Origin: Rhizobium mesosinicum
Lineage (GTDB): Bacteria; Pseudomonadota; Alphaproteobacteria; Rhizobiales; Rhizobiaceae
Direction of reading: 5' to 3'
Assembly (NCBI RefSeq): GCF_019511345.1
Contig: NZ_JAEUAK010000013.1
Span: 100,821-164,820, forward strand
Length of the DNA: 64,000 bases
The position numbers were made by a program, and so were the translations under genes. Shown piece by piece: positions 44,273 through 52,717 of the stretch (position 1 is the stretch's first letter; the number at the start of each line of letters is the position of its first letter). The notes under the pieces are model-generated. The model saw only the letters and a list, made by a program, of their open reading frames with translations. It did no database searches and had not been told where the DNA came from.

Positions 44273-45202
44273 CTAATTTCCTTCTATCAAAATGTTAGAA
44301 AGAATCGAAATATAGCCGGATCGGCCATTTCCGTCCGTGCGGTTGACGGAAAGAACGGATAGCGGCGCTTTGAAAAAGACGTGATCGTTGCTGATGCCGA
44401 CAGGTCCAAGCGAGACCGGCCACGTCGCGGGCTCGGGATAGACGCTGCTCAACCTGTTATTGCCGAGAAACCAGCGCATGTCTGCGACGATGACGGGCGC
44501 ACTGAAATCTCCAGCAAGCAGCACAGGTTCATGCGTCTGCCGCAGAACTCGTGTGATGTTGAAGAGTTCGAAGCTGTGAAACGTATCGAACCATGTCTTC
44601 GAAAGCCGGGTCGCAAAAACGCGTACACGCCGGCCTTCGACCGGAACGGTGGCGGAGATCAATTCACTGCCGACCGGACTTAACTGCTGCACGCGGAGAT
44701 TCGAAAGCGGTCGGCGCGCCAGAAGCATAACGGTACAGCGTGCATAGGTCGGATCGCCGCAACCGACGCGAAATGGATAGGATTGGCGCATTAGACCCCG
44801 CCTTCCGGCAAGAGAGCCGGTGGTGGTCACGACAAGGAGATCGGCATTCGCCTCGTCGATCGTTTGCTTGAGTGCAGCATCGTCCAGCGCATCATCGAGG
44901 ATCTTGATCGAGAGCAGACGCAGGCCGGGTACCGCGCCCGGTGCCGGCGTTCCGGCAAATTCTCCGAGCATCAGCATGGGATGAGCGGCCACCACGACAG
45001 AAGCAATGCCGAGCAGCAGGCCATACCAGTGTCGCACGAAGAGACTGGAGAGCAAAACAATCGCCAAGCATAGCGCACCGATCTGCATCTGCAGCGCACC
45101 GACGATCGTCAGAGGCCACATATCGGAGACATACCGAAGGCAAATGGTGAGCAGCACGATGGAAACCACGGTGCATGCGACGCAAAAAAAGGTATGTCTC
45201 AT
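44273..45202 (-). CDS. Membrane-anchored endonuclease/exonuclease/phosphatase (EEP)-like protein
   Basis: It has 309 residues: four N-terminal hydrophobic helices (about 5-85) and a C-terminal EEP-like domain. Supporting motifs are ADLLVVTTTG, LARRPLSNL, RVFATRL, PVLLAGDFSAP and GPVGISNDHVFF, which match the strands of the family where active enzymes have GDFN and xDHxF. Asn in GDFN is replaced by Ser and the segment before DH is altered, so it may be a weak or non-catalytic member. Membrane EEP proteins often have unknown substrates. It lies 157 bases upstream of the beta-helix gene on the same strand. Confidence 0.65.
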   Translation of the reverse strand: MRHTFFCVACTVVSIVLLTICLRYVSDMWPLTIVGALQMQIGALCLAIVLLSSLFVRHWYGLLLGIASVVVAAHPMLMLGEFAGTPAPGAVPGLRLLSIKILDDALDDAALKQTIDEANADLLVVTTTGSLAGRRGLMRQSYPFRVGCGDPTYARCTVMLLARRPLSNLRVQQLSPVGSELISATVPVEGRRVRVFATRLSKTWFDTFHSFELFNITRVLRQTHEPVLLAGDFSAPVIVADMRWFLGNNRLSSVYPEPATWPVSLGPVGISNDHVFFKAPLSVLSVNRTDGNGRSGYISILSNILIEGN

Positions 45203-45457
45203 TCACGGGTCCTGCGATGCGGAAAATGCTTCAGATGAAAGGAAATCCGGCTGGGCGATGGACGGCAACCCCGTCCTGTCAGAAATACACGGCTATCGAA
45301 ATTGCCGTTGGCATCATGCGAAATCGGGTCAAAAATCCAAAGCTTTTTCTTGCACTGCACACAAAGCAGCTTCCACTGGCGTTTCGTCCATGCTTTATAT
45401 GCCCCGCGTTCGGCACCGACGAGACTGAAAGTTCGCGCAACAAGGAGATGGTGTTTA

Positions 45458-45952
45458 ATGGCACGCAGCTTGAACAAATTTCTCTGGCTGAGATCGCTTT
45501 TGGTAAAAGCTAAGTACCATTACTACACGAAGTTCTGGGGGATGAATATTCACCCGACCGCTACGTTCTCGTTGAGTGTTCGCCTTGATAAAACATATCC
45601 CAAGGGCATTCATGTAGGCGAGAAATCGTATGTCGCGTTCGATGTCGCCATCCTCACTCACGACAGAACGCGGGGCGTCTATCGCAACACCAAGATCGGC
45701 AAGCACTGCTTCATCGGGGCGAGAAGCATCATTCTGCCAGGCGTTGAGATTGGCGACGAATGCGTTATCGGTTCTGGCAGCGTGGTGACGAAGAATATCC
45801 CGTCGCGCTGCATCGCCGCTGGCAATCCGGCAACCGTCATTCGGGAAAATATCGAAGTCGGCCCTTACGGCCGCTTCCTGTTTGCCGACATACCGGAAGC
45901 TGAAAGAGCAGCCGATCAGAAAAAGAGCGGCACGGCCGTGCGGAAGACGTAG
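45458..45952 (+). CDS. Left-handed beta-helix (hexapeptide) acyltransferase, WcaF/VatD-like
   Basis: It has 164 residues from the ATG at 45458, which has AAGGAG ten bases upstream; a longer open frame back to 45302 overlaps the divergent promoter and is not used. Hexapeptide repeats are clear: IHPTATFSLSVRLD, VGEKSYVAFDVAIL, IGKHCFIGARSIILPGVEIGDECVIGSGSVV, then AAGNPATVIR. The catalytic histidine is in THDRTRG. It transfers an acetyl group, probably to a sugar of the repeat unit. The gene diverges from the EEP-like gene and converges with the lyase gene. Confidence 0.88.
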   Translation: MARSLNKFLWLRSLLVKAKYHYYTKFWGMNIHPTATFSLSVRLDKTYPKGIHVGEKSYVAFDVAILTHDRTRGVYRNTKIGKHCFIGARSIILPGVEIGDECVIGSGSVVTKNIPSRCIAAGNPATVIRENIEVGPYGRFLFADIPEAERAADQKKSGTAVRKT

Positions 45953-45963
45953 CGCTTAACGTC

Positions 45964-47130
45964 TTACTCGGCGCCCCCGTCGCCGATCAAACGGGTCGTA
46001 GGCAAGGCGATGAACGTATCGGTCATTGGGCGCAAGGGCTGCGCGATAACATTGAGCTGTTTGGCGAATTCCGGGTCGCGGCTCCTGAAATGAGGCGATA
46101 AGACGTCAATCCAGGCAATCATCCCTGGCTCGACATCCTGACGATATCCTGTTCGCTTTTCCAACAGGTCGGGATGAAGATACATGGTGGCAGCAAAGCC
46201 GGCGGCTGATTGCAGCTTCTTTTCCTGATCGGCATTGAGTGCAATATTATTGACATCGGCGAGCCGCACGAGGATCGCGATCGCGTCCATGGCAAAATTC
46301 TGATACTTCAGCGACCGTCCGCCGCGGGCAAGCTCGCGCGGCAGCCCGCCGTCAGCAGGGACTTCATCCAGCGCCGACTTTAAGATATCCATCGACCAGT
46401 TGAACCGCTTGCGGTCCTGCAGATGCACTGCTATCAGGCCAACAGCAGCGGCAGCCCAGTATCGATGATTGCTATTGCCGTCGAGCCAGGCATATTTTGG
46501 CTCACGGGGTACCGGTGTGAATTCTGCTACGATCATATCCGAAAGCTTCGCGAACCAAGCCTTGATGGGAGCATCGACAGAGCTTGCCGGTGGCGCGACT
46601 TTTTCAGCCACGGCATAGGCGTTCGAGAAAGAAATGATTGTCCACCCTCCGGCGAGAACCGCCTGACGATGTCCGAGGGGATCATTGTCCTCGACACCAC
46701 CAAGCAAAGCATTCGCATCCGCCCAGATGCGTGCCTGCCGTATGATGCAGTTTCCGGCATTCCTGCTCTGCCCAGGCGCATCGAGTGCCGTCTCCATCAT
46801 TTCCAGCATTTTCTTCGTCACGGCACCTGTCGGCCACAAACGCTTTGCGAAAGCCTTCATCGCTGCCGGATCGACCTCTGACTGCGTATGACTTGGCTTA
46901 TAAAAGCTAAACAGCTTGCTCATATCGACCAGTGGAGCAATCGGAACTGAGCAGACGAAAGGTCGGGCTGTTTTGGCAGAACCTGCGTCCTGAACATTCC
47001 TGGCTACCGGTTCGAAAATGTATCGGAGCGGCTGCTCGGCAGCCGCCGACGTCGCGGATATGAGAAGGCTGAAAACGAGCCCCGAAACCGTGCGATTGAA
47101 AGGTTTCGCCTTCCGCGAAGTCATAGACAT
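45964..47130 (-). CDS. Alginate lyase family protein (PL5, AlgL-like), exported
   Basis: It has 388 residues from the ATG at 47130 (GGAG upstream; a TTG at 47142 would add four). A Sec signal peptide ends near AAAEQ. The body matches polysaccharide lyase family 5: the SNHRYWAA motif gives the catalytic Asn-His pair (221-222), and LPRELARGGRSLKYQNFAM gives the Arg and Tyr (269 and 276) with the same seven-residue spacing as in the known PL5 enzyme A1-III of Sphingomonas. It would cleave polymannuronate by beta-elimination in the periplasm. Its presence supports a mannuronic-acid-containing polymer made by this locus. Confidence 0.85.
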   Translation of the reverse strand: MSMTSRKAKPFNRTVSGLVFSLLISATSAAAEQPLRYIFEPVARNVQDAGSAKTARPFVCSVPIAPLVDMSKLFSFYKPSHTQSEVDPAAMKAFAKRLWPTGAVTKKMLEMMETALDAPGQSRNAGNCIIRQARIWADANALLGGVEDNDPLGHRQAVLAGGWTIISFSNAYAVAEKVAPPASSVDAPIKAWFAKLSDMIVAEFTPVPREPKYAWLDGNSNHRYWAAAAVGLIAVHLQDRKRFNWSMDILKSALDEVPADGGLPRELARGGRSLKYQNFAMDAIAILVRLADVNNIALNADQEKKLQSAAGFAATMYLHPDLLEKRTGYRQDVEPGMIAWIDVLSPHFRSRDPEFAKQLNVIAQPLRPMTDTFIALPTTRLIGDGGAE

Positions 47131-47339
47131 ATGTTTCTCCAACTCCGGTGATCGCCACTGCCAGTTGTGGCAATGTCCATAAACGGGTGTTTGCAGCGAA
47201 GTTAACCTGTATGGGTTATTTTCTACTTTTCAACCCAGACCTCAATGTCTATGTTGCACCGCAAGATGGGGGTCGCCAGCCGTGCCGCTCGCTGAGGGCT
47301 CGCAGCTCCACCGACATGTTCCCGAACAACAGAGTAGTC

Positions 47340-48155
47340 ATGCCGAAAATTACGCTTTTCTCGACAAGCAATCTCAGGCAAGGCCGCTCCGAGCACCTCC
47401 AAAGGATGGTTGACTCGATTGCGCGTGCCAGGGTCGAAGATCCATCGATCGATGTCCATCTCTATCTTCTTCTGCAAAATGTACCCGACGATGCCGCCGA
47501 TCCCGAATTTCCGGATTGGATCAGTGCAAGACGAATCAATCATCAGATTTCGCTCTCGGCGGCCCGCAATCTTCTTATGCGGGAAGTCGTGAAGGCGGGC
47601 GTTGTCACTGCCGACAGCATATATGCCTTCCCCGACGACGATTGCTGGTATCCCGAAAAACTTCTCACGCTTGTCGCTAATCTCTTTCTCGATAAGCCGG
47701 AGATCGATTTCTGGTTCTGCCGTTATAGCTCGACCCCCGAGGTAAAGAGCGCCTTGGCAACCGAAAGGCCAGCATTGCAGAAAGTGATATCGCGGGCATC
47801 ATCGAACACGTTCTTCTTCCGCGGACGACTGCTGCCCGAACTGCAGACATTCGACGAGGCACTGGGGGTGGGCGCGCGTCTGAACGGCGGCGAAGACACG
47901 GATTACGCGATCCGGGCTTTCTATCTTGCCCGTGGCACTCTTTTCACCGACTCCCCCCTCGTCGGACACCGTGACCATGATTCGAGTCTCAAACCGAAAT
48001 ATTTCCCTGGCACGCTTTATGCCATTGGCGCTCACAAGACACGAAGCCTCCCGGGCATCATCGCGTTTGCACGCAAACTTCTTGTCGGAGCATCGTTGGT
48101 CGCGAGCGGCAAGCTGACGCTATCAAGCTATATCGCCGCGGTGCGCAATGCATAA
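47340..48155 (+). CDS. Glycosyltransferase family 2-like (GT-A)
   Basis: It has 272 residues from the ATG at 47340; in-frame codons upstream lie in the promoter region of the divergent lyase gene. The N-terminal fold reads ITLFSTSNLRQGRSEHLQRMVDSI, followed by SLSAARNLLM and the acidic motif FPDDDCWYP (DxD-type metal/nucleotide site). NGGEDTDYAIRAFYL is the usual ED motif of the acceptor side. No membrane segment is obvious. It adds a sugar to the lipid-linked repeat. The flippase gene follows at 52 bases, so both are co-transcribed. Confidence 0.82.
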   Translation: MPKITLFSTSNLRQGRSEHLQRMVDSIARARVEDPSIDVHLYLLLQNVPDDAADPEFPDWISARRINHQISLSAARNLLMREVVKAGVVTADSIYAFPDDDCWYPEKLLTLVANLFLDKPEIDFWFCRYSSTPEVKSALATERPALQKVISRASSNTFFFRGRLLPELQTFDEALGVGARLNGGEDTDYAIRAFYLARGTLFTDSPLVGHRDHDSSLKPKYFPGTLYAIGAHKTRSLPGIIAFARKLLVGASLVASGKLTLSSYIAAVRNA

Positions 48156-48206
48156 TCGCAGGGAGAGATCTTTGACGTCCCCGTTCCATGGTAAAACGAG
48201 GCGCCA

Positions 48207-49643
48207 ATGAATCGCAGTTCGGTTATCTGGTCGGCTGTTCGCAACTGGGGGCCGCGCTTCGGCACGATCGTCACGTTTTTCGTCCTGGCGCGTATTCTCG
48301 ATAAAACCGAAATAGGAATGTTTGCGGCCGCCTATGCGCTTGTGTCGCTGACCGAGTTATTTGCCGATAACGGTTTCGGTGACGCTATTGTCCGGACGCA
48401 GAACGTAACACGCGGGATTGCCACCAGCATTCTGATCCTGAACTTCGCTCTTGCCCTTGTCATATATGCCTTACTGACGGTTTTCTCGACCGAAATCGGC
48501 AATCTGCTTGGCGTCAGCGGCATTGAGCCGGTGTTGCAACTCGTTGGACTGTCTCTGGTCCTCAACAGTTTCGGCTATGTCCCGCAGGCTTTGCTGCGCA
48601 AAGAATTCCAGTTCAAGCGCCTCGCCTTTCGCTCTCTGGCCTCGACCGTCATCGGTGCGCTGACCGGCCTGGCAATGGCATTCCTGGGTTTCGGCGTCTA
48701 CAGCATGGTCGGCCAGCTCCTGGCCACAACTATAATAAACGTCGTCTTCCTGTGGTATCCTGCGGTCCTGCGGCCGGCATCCCCCCAGTTCGCCGGAATC
48801 GGTCACATTCTCCATTTTGCCTTCGGCGTCTTCGGGTCACGCGTCCTGAATTATGCGTCCCTGCGAATGATCGAGATCGTGATTCCGATCTTCTTCGGAC
48901 CGGCAGCGCTTGCCCTCTACATCATGGGCTCACGCGTGCCAGCCGTGGTAGCGCAGATGCTGACGGCCGTGATGGTGGACGTCAATCTTCCTCATTTATC
49001 GCGTCTCGTCGATAATCCTGCGCAAATGAAGGAAGCATTCTATTCAAGCCTGCGCTCGCTTTCGATGATTTCCGCTCCCGCTTTCATCTCCATCGCGGCA
49101 CTTTCTCCGGAAATTGCGCGAATTTGCTTTGGAAGTAACGGGTTCGGTTCAGAACTCATCATGTTTCCGGCTGCTATTCTGGGCGCTGCCCAGTCGATCG
49201 GTTATAGCAATGAGGTCATGTTGAACGCGTGGGGCCTGCCACGCATCGTTTTGCGCATGCAGGTCTGCGCGGCCGTGCTTATTGCGATCATCCTGACGGT
49301 GCTTCAGCACAGCTCCGTGTTTACGCTTGTGGCAGTATACGTCTGCTGCCACATCCTCGTCATATCGATAGGTATTCTCTACGGATCGCGAAAAACGCAC
49401 GTCTCACTGAAGACGATGTTCGCCAAATGCGGAGCGTTTTTCCTGGCATCCTTCGCCGGCCTGGCCGCGGTGTATTTGGTAAGAGCCTATGCGATGCCCG
49501 CCTCGCCTGCGTTACTGCGGGCGATTATCCTAGCACCCCTCTTTGTGATCGTTTATGTCGCAGGTATCGGGGTACTTGATCGAGACGCGCTGCGTAGTTG
49601 GCTGAACAAAGCAAGAAAGATTAGAGCCTGGAAACAAGCGTAA
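48207..49643 (+). CDS. Oligosaccharide flippase (Wzx, PST family)
   Basis: It has 478 residues and 12 to 14 transmembrane helices. The N-terminus SSVIWSAVRNWGPRFGTIVTFFVLARIL and the loop YVPQALLRKEFQFKRLA are standard for Wzx/RfbX/ExoT-type MOP-superfamily flippases. It moves lipid-linked repeat units to the periplasm, where a Wzy protein joins them. Neighbours are a glycosyltransferase upstream and an acetyltransferase 19 bases downstream, in one operon. Confidence 0.93.
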   Translation: MNRSSVIWSAVRNWGPRFGTIVTFFVLARILDKTEIGMFAAAYALVSLTELFADNGFGDAIVRTQNVTRGIATSILILNFALALVIYALLTVFSTEIGNLLGVSGIEPVLQLVGLSLVLNSFGYVPQALLRKEFQFKRLAFRSLASTVIGALTGLAMAFLGFGVYSMVGQLLATTIINVVFLWYPAVLRPASPQFAGIGHILHFAFGVFGSRVLNYASLRMIEIVIPIFFGPAALALYIMGSRVPAVVAQMLTAVMVDVNLPHLSRLVDNPAQMKEAFYSSLRSLSMISAPAFISIAALSPEIARICFGSNGFGSELIMFPAAILGAAQSIGYSNEVMLNAWGLPRIVLRMQVCAAVLIAIILTVLQHSSVFTLVAVYVCCHILVISIGILYGSRKTHVSLKTMFAKCGAFFLASFAGLAAVYLVRAYAMPASPALLRAIILAPLFVIVYVAGIGVLDRDALRSWLNKARKIRAWKQA

Positions 49644-49662
49644 TTTCCGAGGAGAGCGCGTC

Positions 49663-50211
49663 ATGTTTAGAGAAATTGCCCAAGATTACCGAAGCCACAA
49701 AAGAGCCTTGATTGCGCAGGGTTTCTGGGCGCTTGCTTTCCACAGATATGGAAGCACCGTCCGTTCGATCCGATTTGCACCGATACGCATCCCGCTGAAG
49801 ATCGTGCATTTCTTCCTGATTAAGTTTTCCGAAGTGTTTTTCGGAATCTACATCGGTGCGAATGCCAAGATTGGTTCCGGATGCGTCATAGAGCATTTCG
49901 GCTCAATTATCATTCATTCTGAAGCGCGGATTGGTGACGGGGTTCGCCTTCGCCAGGGCGTGACGATCGGCAATAAATCGGCCGACAAACCAAACGAAGT
50001 GCCGATCCTGGGCAACAGGGTGGACGTAGGTGCCGGCGCAAAAATTCTCGGACCGGTCGTCATTGGAGAAGGTGCTGTCATCGGCGCGAACGCGGTTGTC
50101 GTCAGAGACGTTCCGGCTGGAGCGATTGCAGTCGGCGTACCTGCTGTGATTAAGTATCGAAAGACGGCGGATACTGCCAAGGTTTCAACCGCGATCGAAC
50201 ATCAGGATTGA
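49663..50211 (+). CDS. Serine acetyltransferase-like hexapeptide acyltransferase
   Basis: It has 182 residues with a GAGGAGA site. The short N-terminal helical region (FREIAQDYRSHKRALIAQGFWALAFHRYG) and the left-handed beta-helix (IGANAKIGSGCVIEHFG, GDGVRLRQGVTIGN, VDVGAGAKILGPVVIGEGAVIGANAVVVRDVP) resemble CysE. CysE homologues in capsule loci acetylate sugars. The site histidine is in IEHFG. It belongs to the glycosyltransferase-flippase operon and probably acetylates the repeat unit, but a role in cysteine synthesis cannot be excluded by sequence alone. Confidence 0.87.
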   Translation: MFREIAQDYRSHKRALIAQGFWALAFHRYGSTVRSIRFAPIRIPLKIVHFFLIKFSEVFFGIYIGANAKIGSGCVIEHFGSIIIHSEARIGDGVRLRQGVTIGNKSADKPNEVPILGNRVDVGAGAKILGPVVIGEGAVIGANAVVVRDVPAGAIAVGVPAVIKYRKTADTAKVSTAIEHQD

Positions 50212-50291
50212 TATTCCAACATAAGCTGGCGAGCGCGCAAGTAAAAGAGGCGCCGGCATTGCAAAGGGCGGTGTCAGAAGTCGGATCAGCA

Positions 50292-50921
50292 TCACTCGAC
50301 ACACGTGCCGGCGATGGCCTTTGCAATTGTCGGCACCATAATTCTAGCCGCCATCGAACCCGTCGGATGGACGCCATCCGGAATGGCCGCAGAGAGCTCT
50401 TCAGCTGACAATTTTGCCCACCCGGCGCTGTGATCGACGATCTCAACATTCCATTCTGCCGCGACACGCCGATGGGCCGCGATATAACGATAGAGGAAGG
50501 GCCTGATCGCGCCCCGCAAGCCCGACATCGGATTCATCACCATCATGAAGATGCGTGCATCGGGCAATTTCATCCTCAGCCTTTCAACGACGGCTGAAAA
50601 ATTGCGCTTGCTGACGTCTACGCTCATCCAGCGGTTCAAGGCGGCATCATTGGCGTAAAACTCGACAAGCACGATCTCCGGACGCTCTGCAATCACGCTG
50701 TCGACGGCAGACAACGCCCATTCTGTCGTTGAACCGCTCTTTGCAACGACAGCGATATCAACAGGGCGATGGAGGCATTCCTCAAGCGTATTCTCAAGGC
50801 TCATCTGCCACCCGCCTCGCGCCGTGAGTGATGTCCCAAACGTCACAATCTTCAAATTTGAAGCCATCACGTCGACACCAGACAAGAGAAGGAAACAGAC
50901 GAGGCTGGCAGCGAATTTCAT
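50292..50921 (-). CDS. Secreted SGNH/GDSL hydrolase (short)
   Basis: It has 209 residues with a Sec signal peptide (ends near VDVMAS). SGNH blocks are FGTSLTARGG (Ser near 31), FYANDAALN (Asn) and DGVHPTGSM (Asp and His). It is a lipase/acylhydrolase or acetylesterase of the GDSL type in the periplasm. Its start overlaps the stop of the acyltransferase gene by one base (TGATG), so the two are coupled; acyltransferase plus SGNH protein is a recurrent pairing for adding or trimming acyl groups on surface glycans. Confidence 0.85.
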   Translation of the reverse strand: MKFAASLVCFLLLSGVDVMASNLKIVTFGTSLTARGGWQMSLENTLEECLHRPVDIAVVAKSGSTTEWALSAVDSVIAERPEIVLVEFYANDAALNRWMSVDVSKRNFSAVVERLRMKLPDARIFMMVMNPMSGLRGAIRPFLYRYIAAHRRVAAEWNVEIVDHSAGWAKLSAEELSAAIPDGVHPTGSMAARIMVPTIAKAIAGTCVE

Positions 50922-52042
50922 CAGCCGTTGGAGCCGGCAGCAACAGTGATGGGGGTAGCGCGCCGCTTCTTCAACTGCATGATCTTCTCTTCGAAGAAGA
51001 TGAATGAGGCGATCGACACAATCATTGTAAGAATGAAAGCGGTAATGATCTGCATGCCTTGGAAGATCGTTCCTTCTCGCATCCCTGTTGCCACGGCGAC
51101 AATTCGCCCCGACGGCCCCAGCAGCAGGCCATGGAACAGATAGAAGCCATAGCTGACGACTCCCACGCCTCGGATCAGCGGAAGCTCAAGAAATCGCGTA
51201 GCAGCCGAGTTCTGACAAACTGTCACCAGCATTATCAGCAACCCGGCCAGCAACGGCGCAATGATCAAGGCAGCGTTCGGATGTCCTCCAAAAATGAAAT
51301 AGAGGTGCTGCAGAATCAGAACCACGCCGAGCGCAAGGATAATTAACCCGGAAAATCGAAGTTCGACCGCCCCGAGCCGTTTGGCGGCGAGGCCAAAAAT
51401 CCCACCGACGGCGATGGCATAGAAGCCCGATAGGGAATTGACGCGAAACATAAGTTCGTCATCGAATACCAAAAAGGCCGAAACTGTAAGCATCAAAAGC
51501 AGCAATATCGGAAGGGCCGATCGCCAGAACCGCGACGGCAGCCAAATGAACAATAGCGGGAAAAGCACGTAAAACTGCTGCTCAACGGCAAGAGTCCAGA
51601 GGTGCGATAGCGGCCCAAGCCAATCATGCCTCACGAAGCCGATATAAATATTCGTGGTGTAGGTCAGGAGCCAGCTGATGCTTTCGTAAAACTTGCCGAC
51701 GTTGTCTCCCGAGACCACAGTAATTGTCGACAAAAAGATCAGCGCGAGCGTCAGATAATAGACCGGAAATATCCGCAAAGCCCGATTGCGCATGAAAAGG
51801 CCGATCTCCGTCAGACCGTCAGAGTTCCCTGCCTCTATGCGCAGCCGCGCTTTGAACAGGATCGGCACGATGAGAAAGCCACTCAGGGCGAAGAATACCC
51901 AGACGGCAAGAGTGCCTGTCTCCGAGGTTTTGGTCAGCCCCGCGTGATCGGTCAGAACCAAAAGAACGCATATGGCCCGCAGGCCGTCCAGACCCCTGAT
52001 GGCTTTGCCAACACCGAATACCTTCTGATAGATTTCGTGCAT
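50921..52042 (-). CDS. Acyltransferase 3 family membrane protein (O-acetyltransferase)
   Basis: It has 373 residues and about ten transmembrane helices. It begins with the family signature IRGLDGLRAICVLLVLTDHAG containing the catalytic His. LSHLWTLAVEQQFYVLFPL, with its E-x-x-F, is the second hallmark. These proteins move an acyl group from cytoplasmic acyl-CoA across the membrane to periplasmic or outer-leaflet sugars. The paired SGNH hydrolase may deliver or hydrolyse the acyl group. Confidence 0.93.
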   Translation of the reverse strand: MHEIYQKVFGVGKAIRGLDGLRAICVLLVLTDHAGLTKTSETGTLAVWVFFALSGFLIVPILFKARLRIEAGNSDGLTEIGLFMRNRALRIFPVYYLTLALIFLSTITVVSGDNVGKFYESISWLLTYTTNIYIGFVRHDWLGPLSHLWTLAVEQQFYVLFPLLFIWLPSRFWRSALPILLLLMLTVSAFLVFDDELMFRVNSLSGFYAIAVGGIFGLAAKRLGAVELRFSGLIILALGVVLILQHLYFIFGGHPNAALIIAPLLAGLLIMLVTVCQNSAATRFLELPLIRGVGVVSYGFYLFHGLLLGPSGRIVAVATGMREGTIFQGMQIITAFILTMIVSIASFIFFEEKIMQLKKRRATPITVAAGSNG

Positions 52043-52717
52043 ACTGCTTCCTTGGCGAACAGCTTATGCCAGACCGAAGAGATCACCTGACGCTCGCCGT
52101 TGATATCAATAGCGACAGACGTCCGAGAGCCTCAGCGGCAGCTTTAACGTTTATGGAGCCTCTGGGAGGATGGCGGTCAGGCGCTTCTCCAGCTTTTCCT
52201 GTCGAATGAGGTTTAAGACTATCAGCGAAAAACAGTCATGCCAAGGCATTGGCCCCGATCGGGAAAGAGAGAACCGCTGGCGTTTATTGAAGCTTTTTCT
52301 AGCATGATAAGAAAAGGCGCGAGCGACGAGATTGTGACAATTACGAGAAATATGCGGCCGAGCTATCTGCGGCTCACGTTTTCGTGAACACAGGACAGTT
52401 TAGGTTGTCAACTTACCGTCGTAACCTTCATGTTGCAGCGCGGCATCACACAAAATTAAATGGCGACCCGCCCCCAACTTCTGCTGCCGAACCTAAAGAG
52501 GACGGCGGAAAACCTTGGTAGAGAAAAAGCGTCTGGACGCGTTGGGCCTGGGGTCCTAAGAAGCAGGGATAAAATCATCTTGCCTCTCCTTAGACACCGA
52601 CAGACTTCACCGCTGCCACTATATGCCACGCGGAGGCATGAACCGATGGGCATGGATGAGAGCAGTACCAATATTGCTTGAATCATCGATGAAAATCGAG
52701 CGAACGAAAGGCTTTCG
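52043..52717. other. 675-base divergent intergenic region between two acyltransferase genes
   Basis: It holds promoters for both acyltransferase genes. The middle is AT-rich. A 73-residue plus frame at 52460-52681 and its antisense frame have no recognisable content. I saw no strong hairpin or operator. Confidence 0.4.

Noticed and set aside
45302..45457. Upstream extension of the hexapeptide acyltransferase frame
   Set aside because: The added 52 residues are unlike the family, and a good AAGGAG site fits the ATG at 45458 instead.
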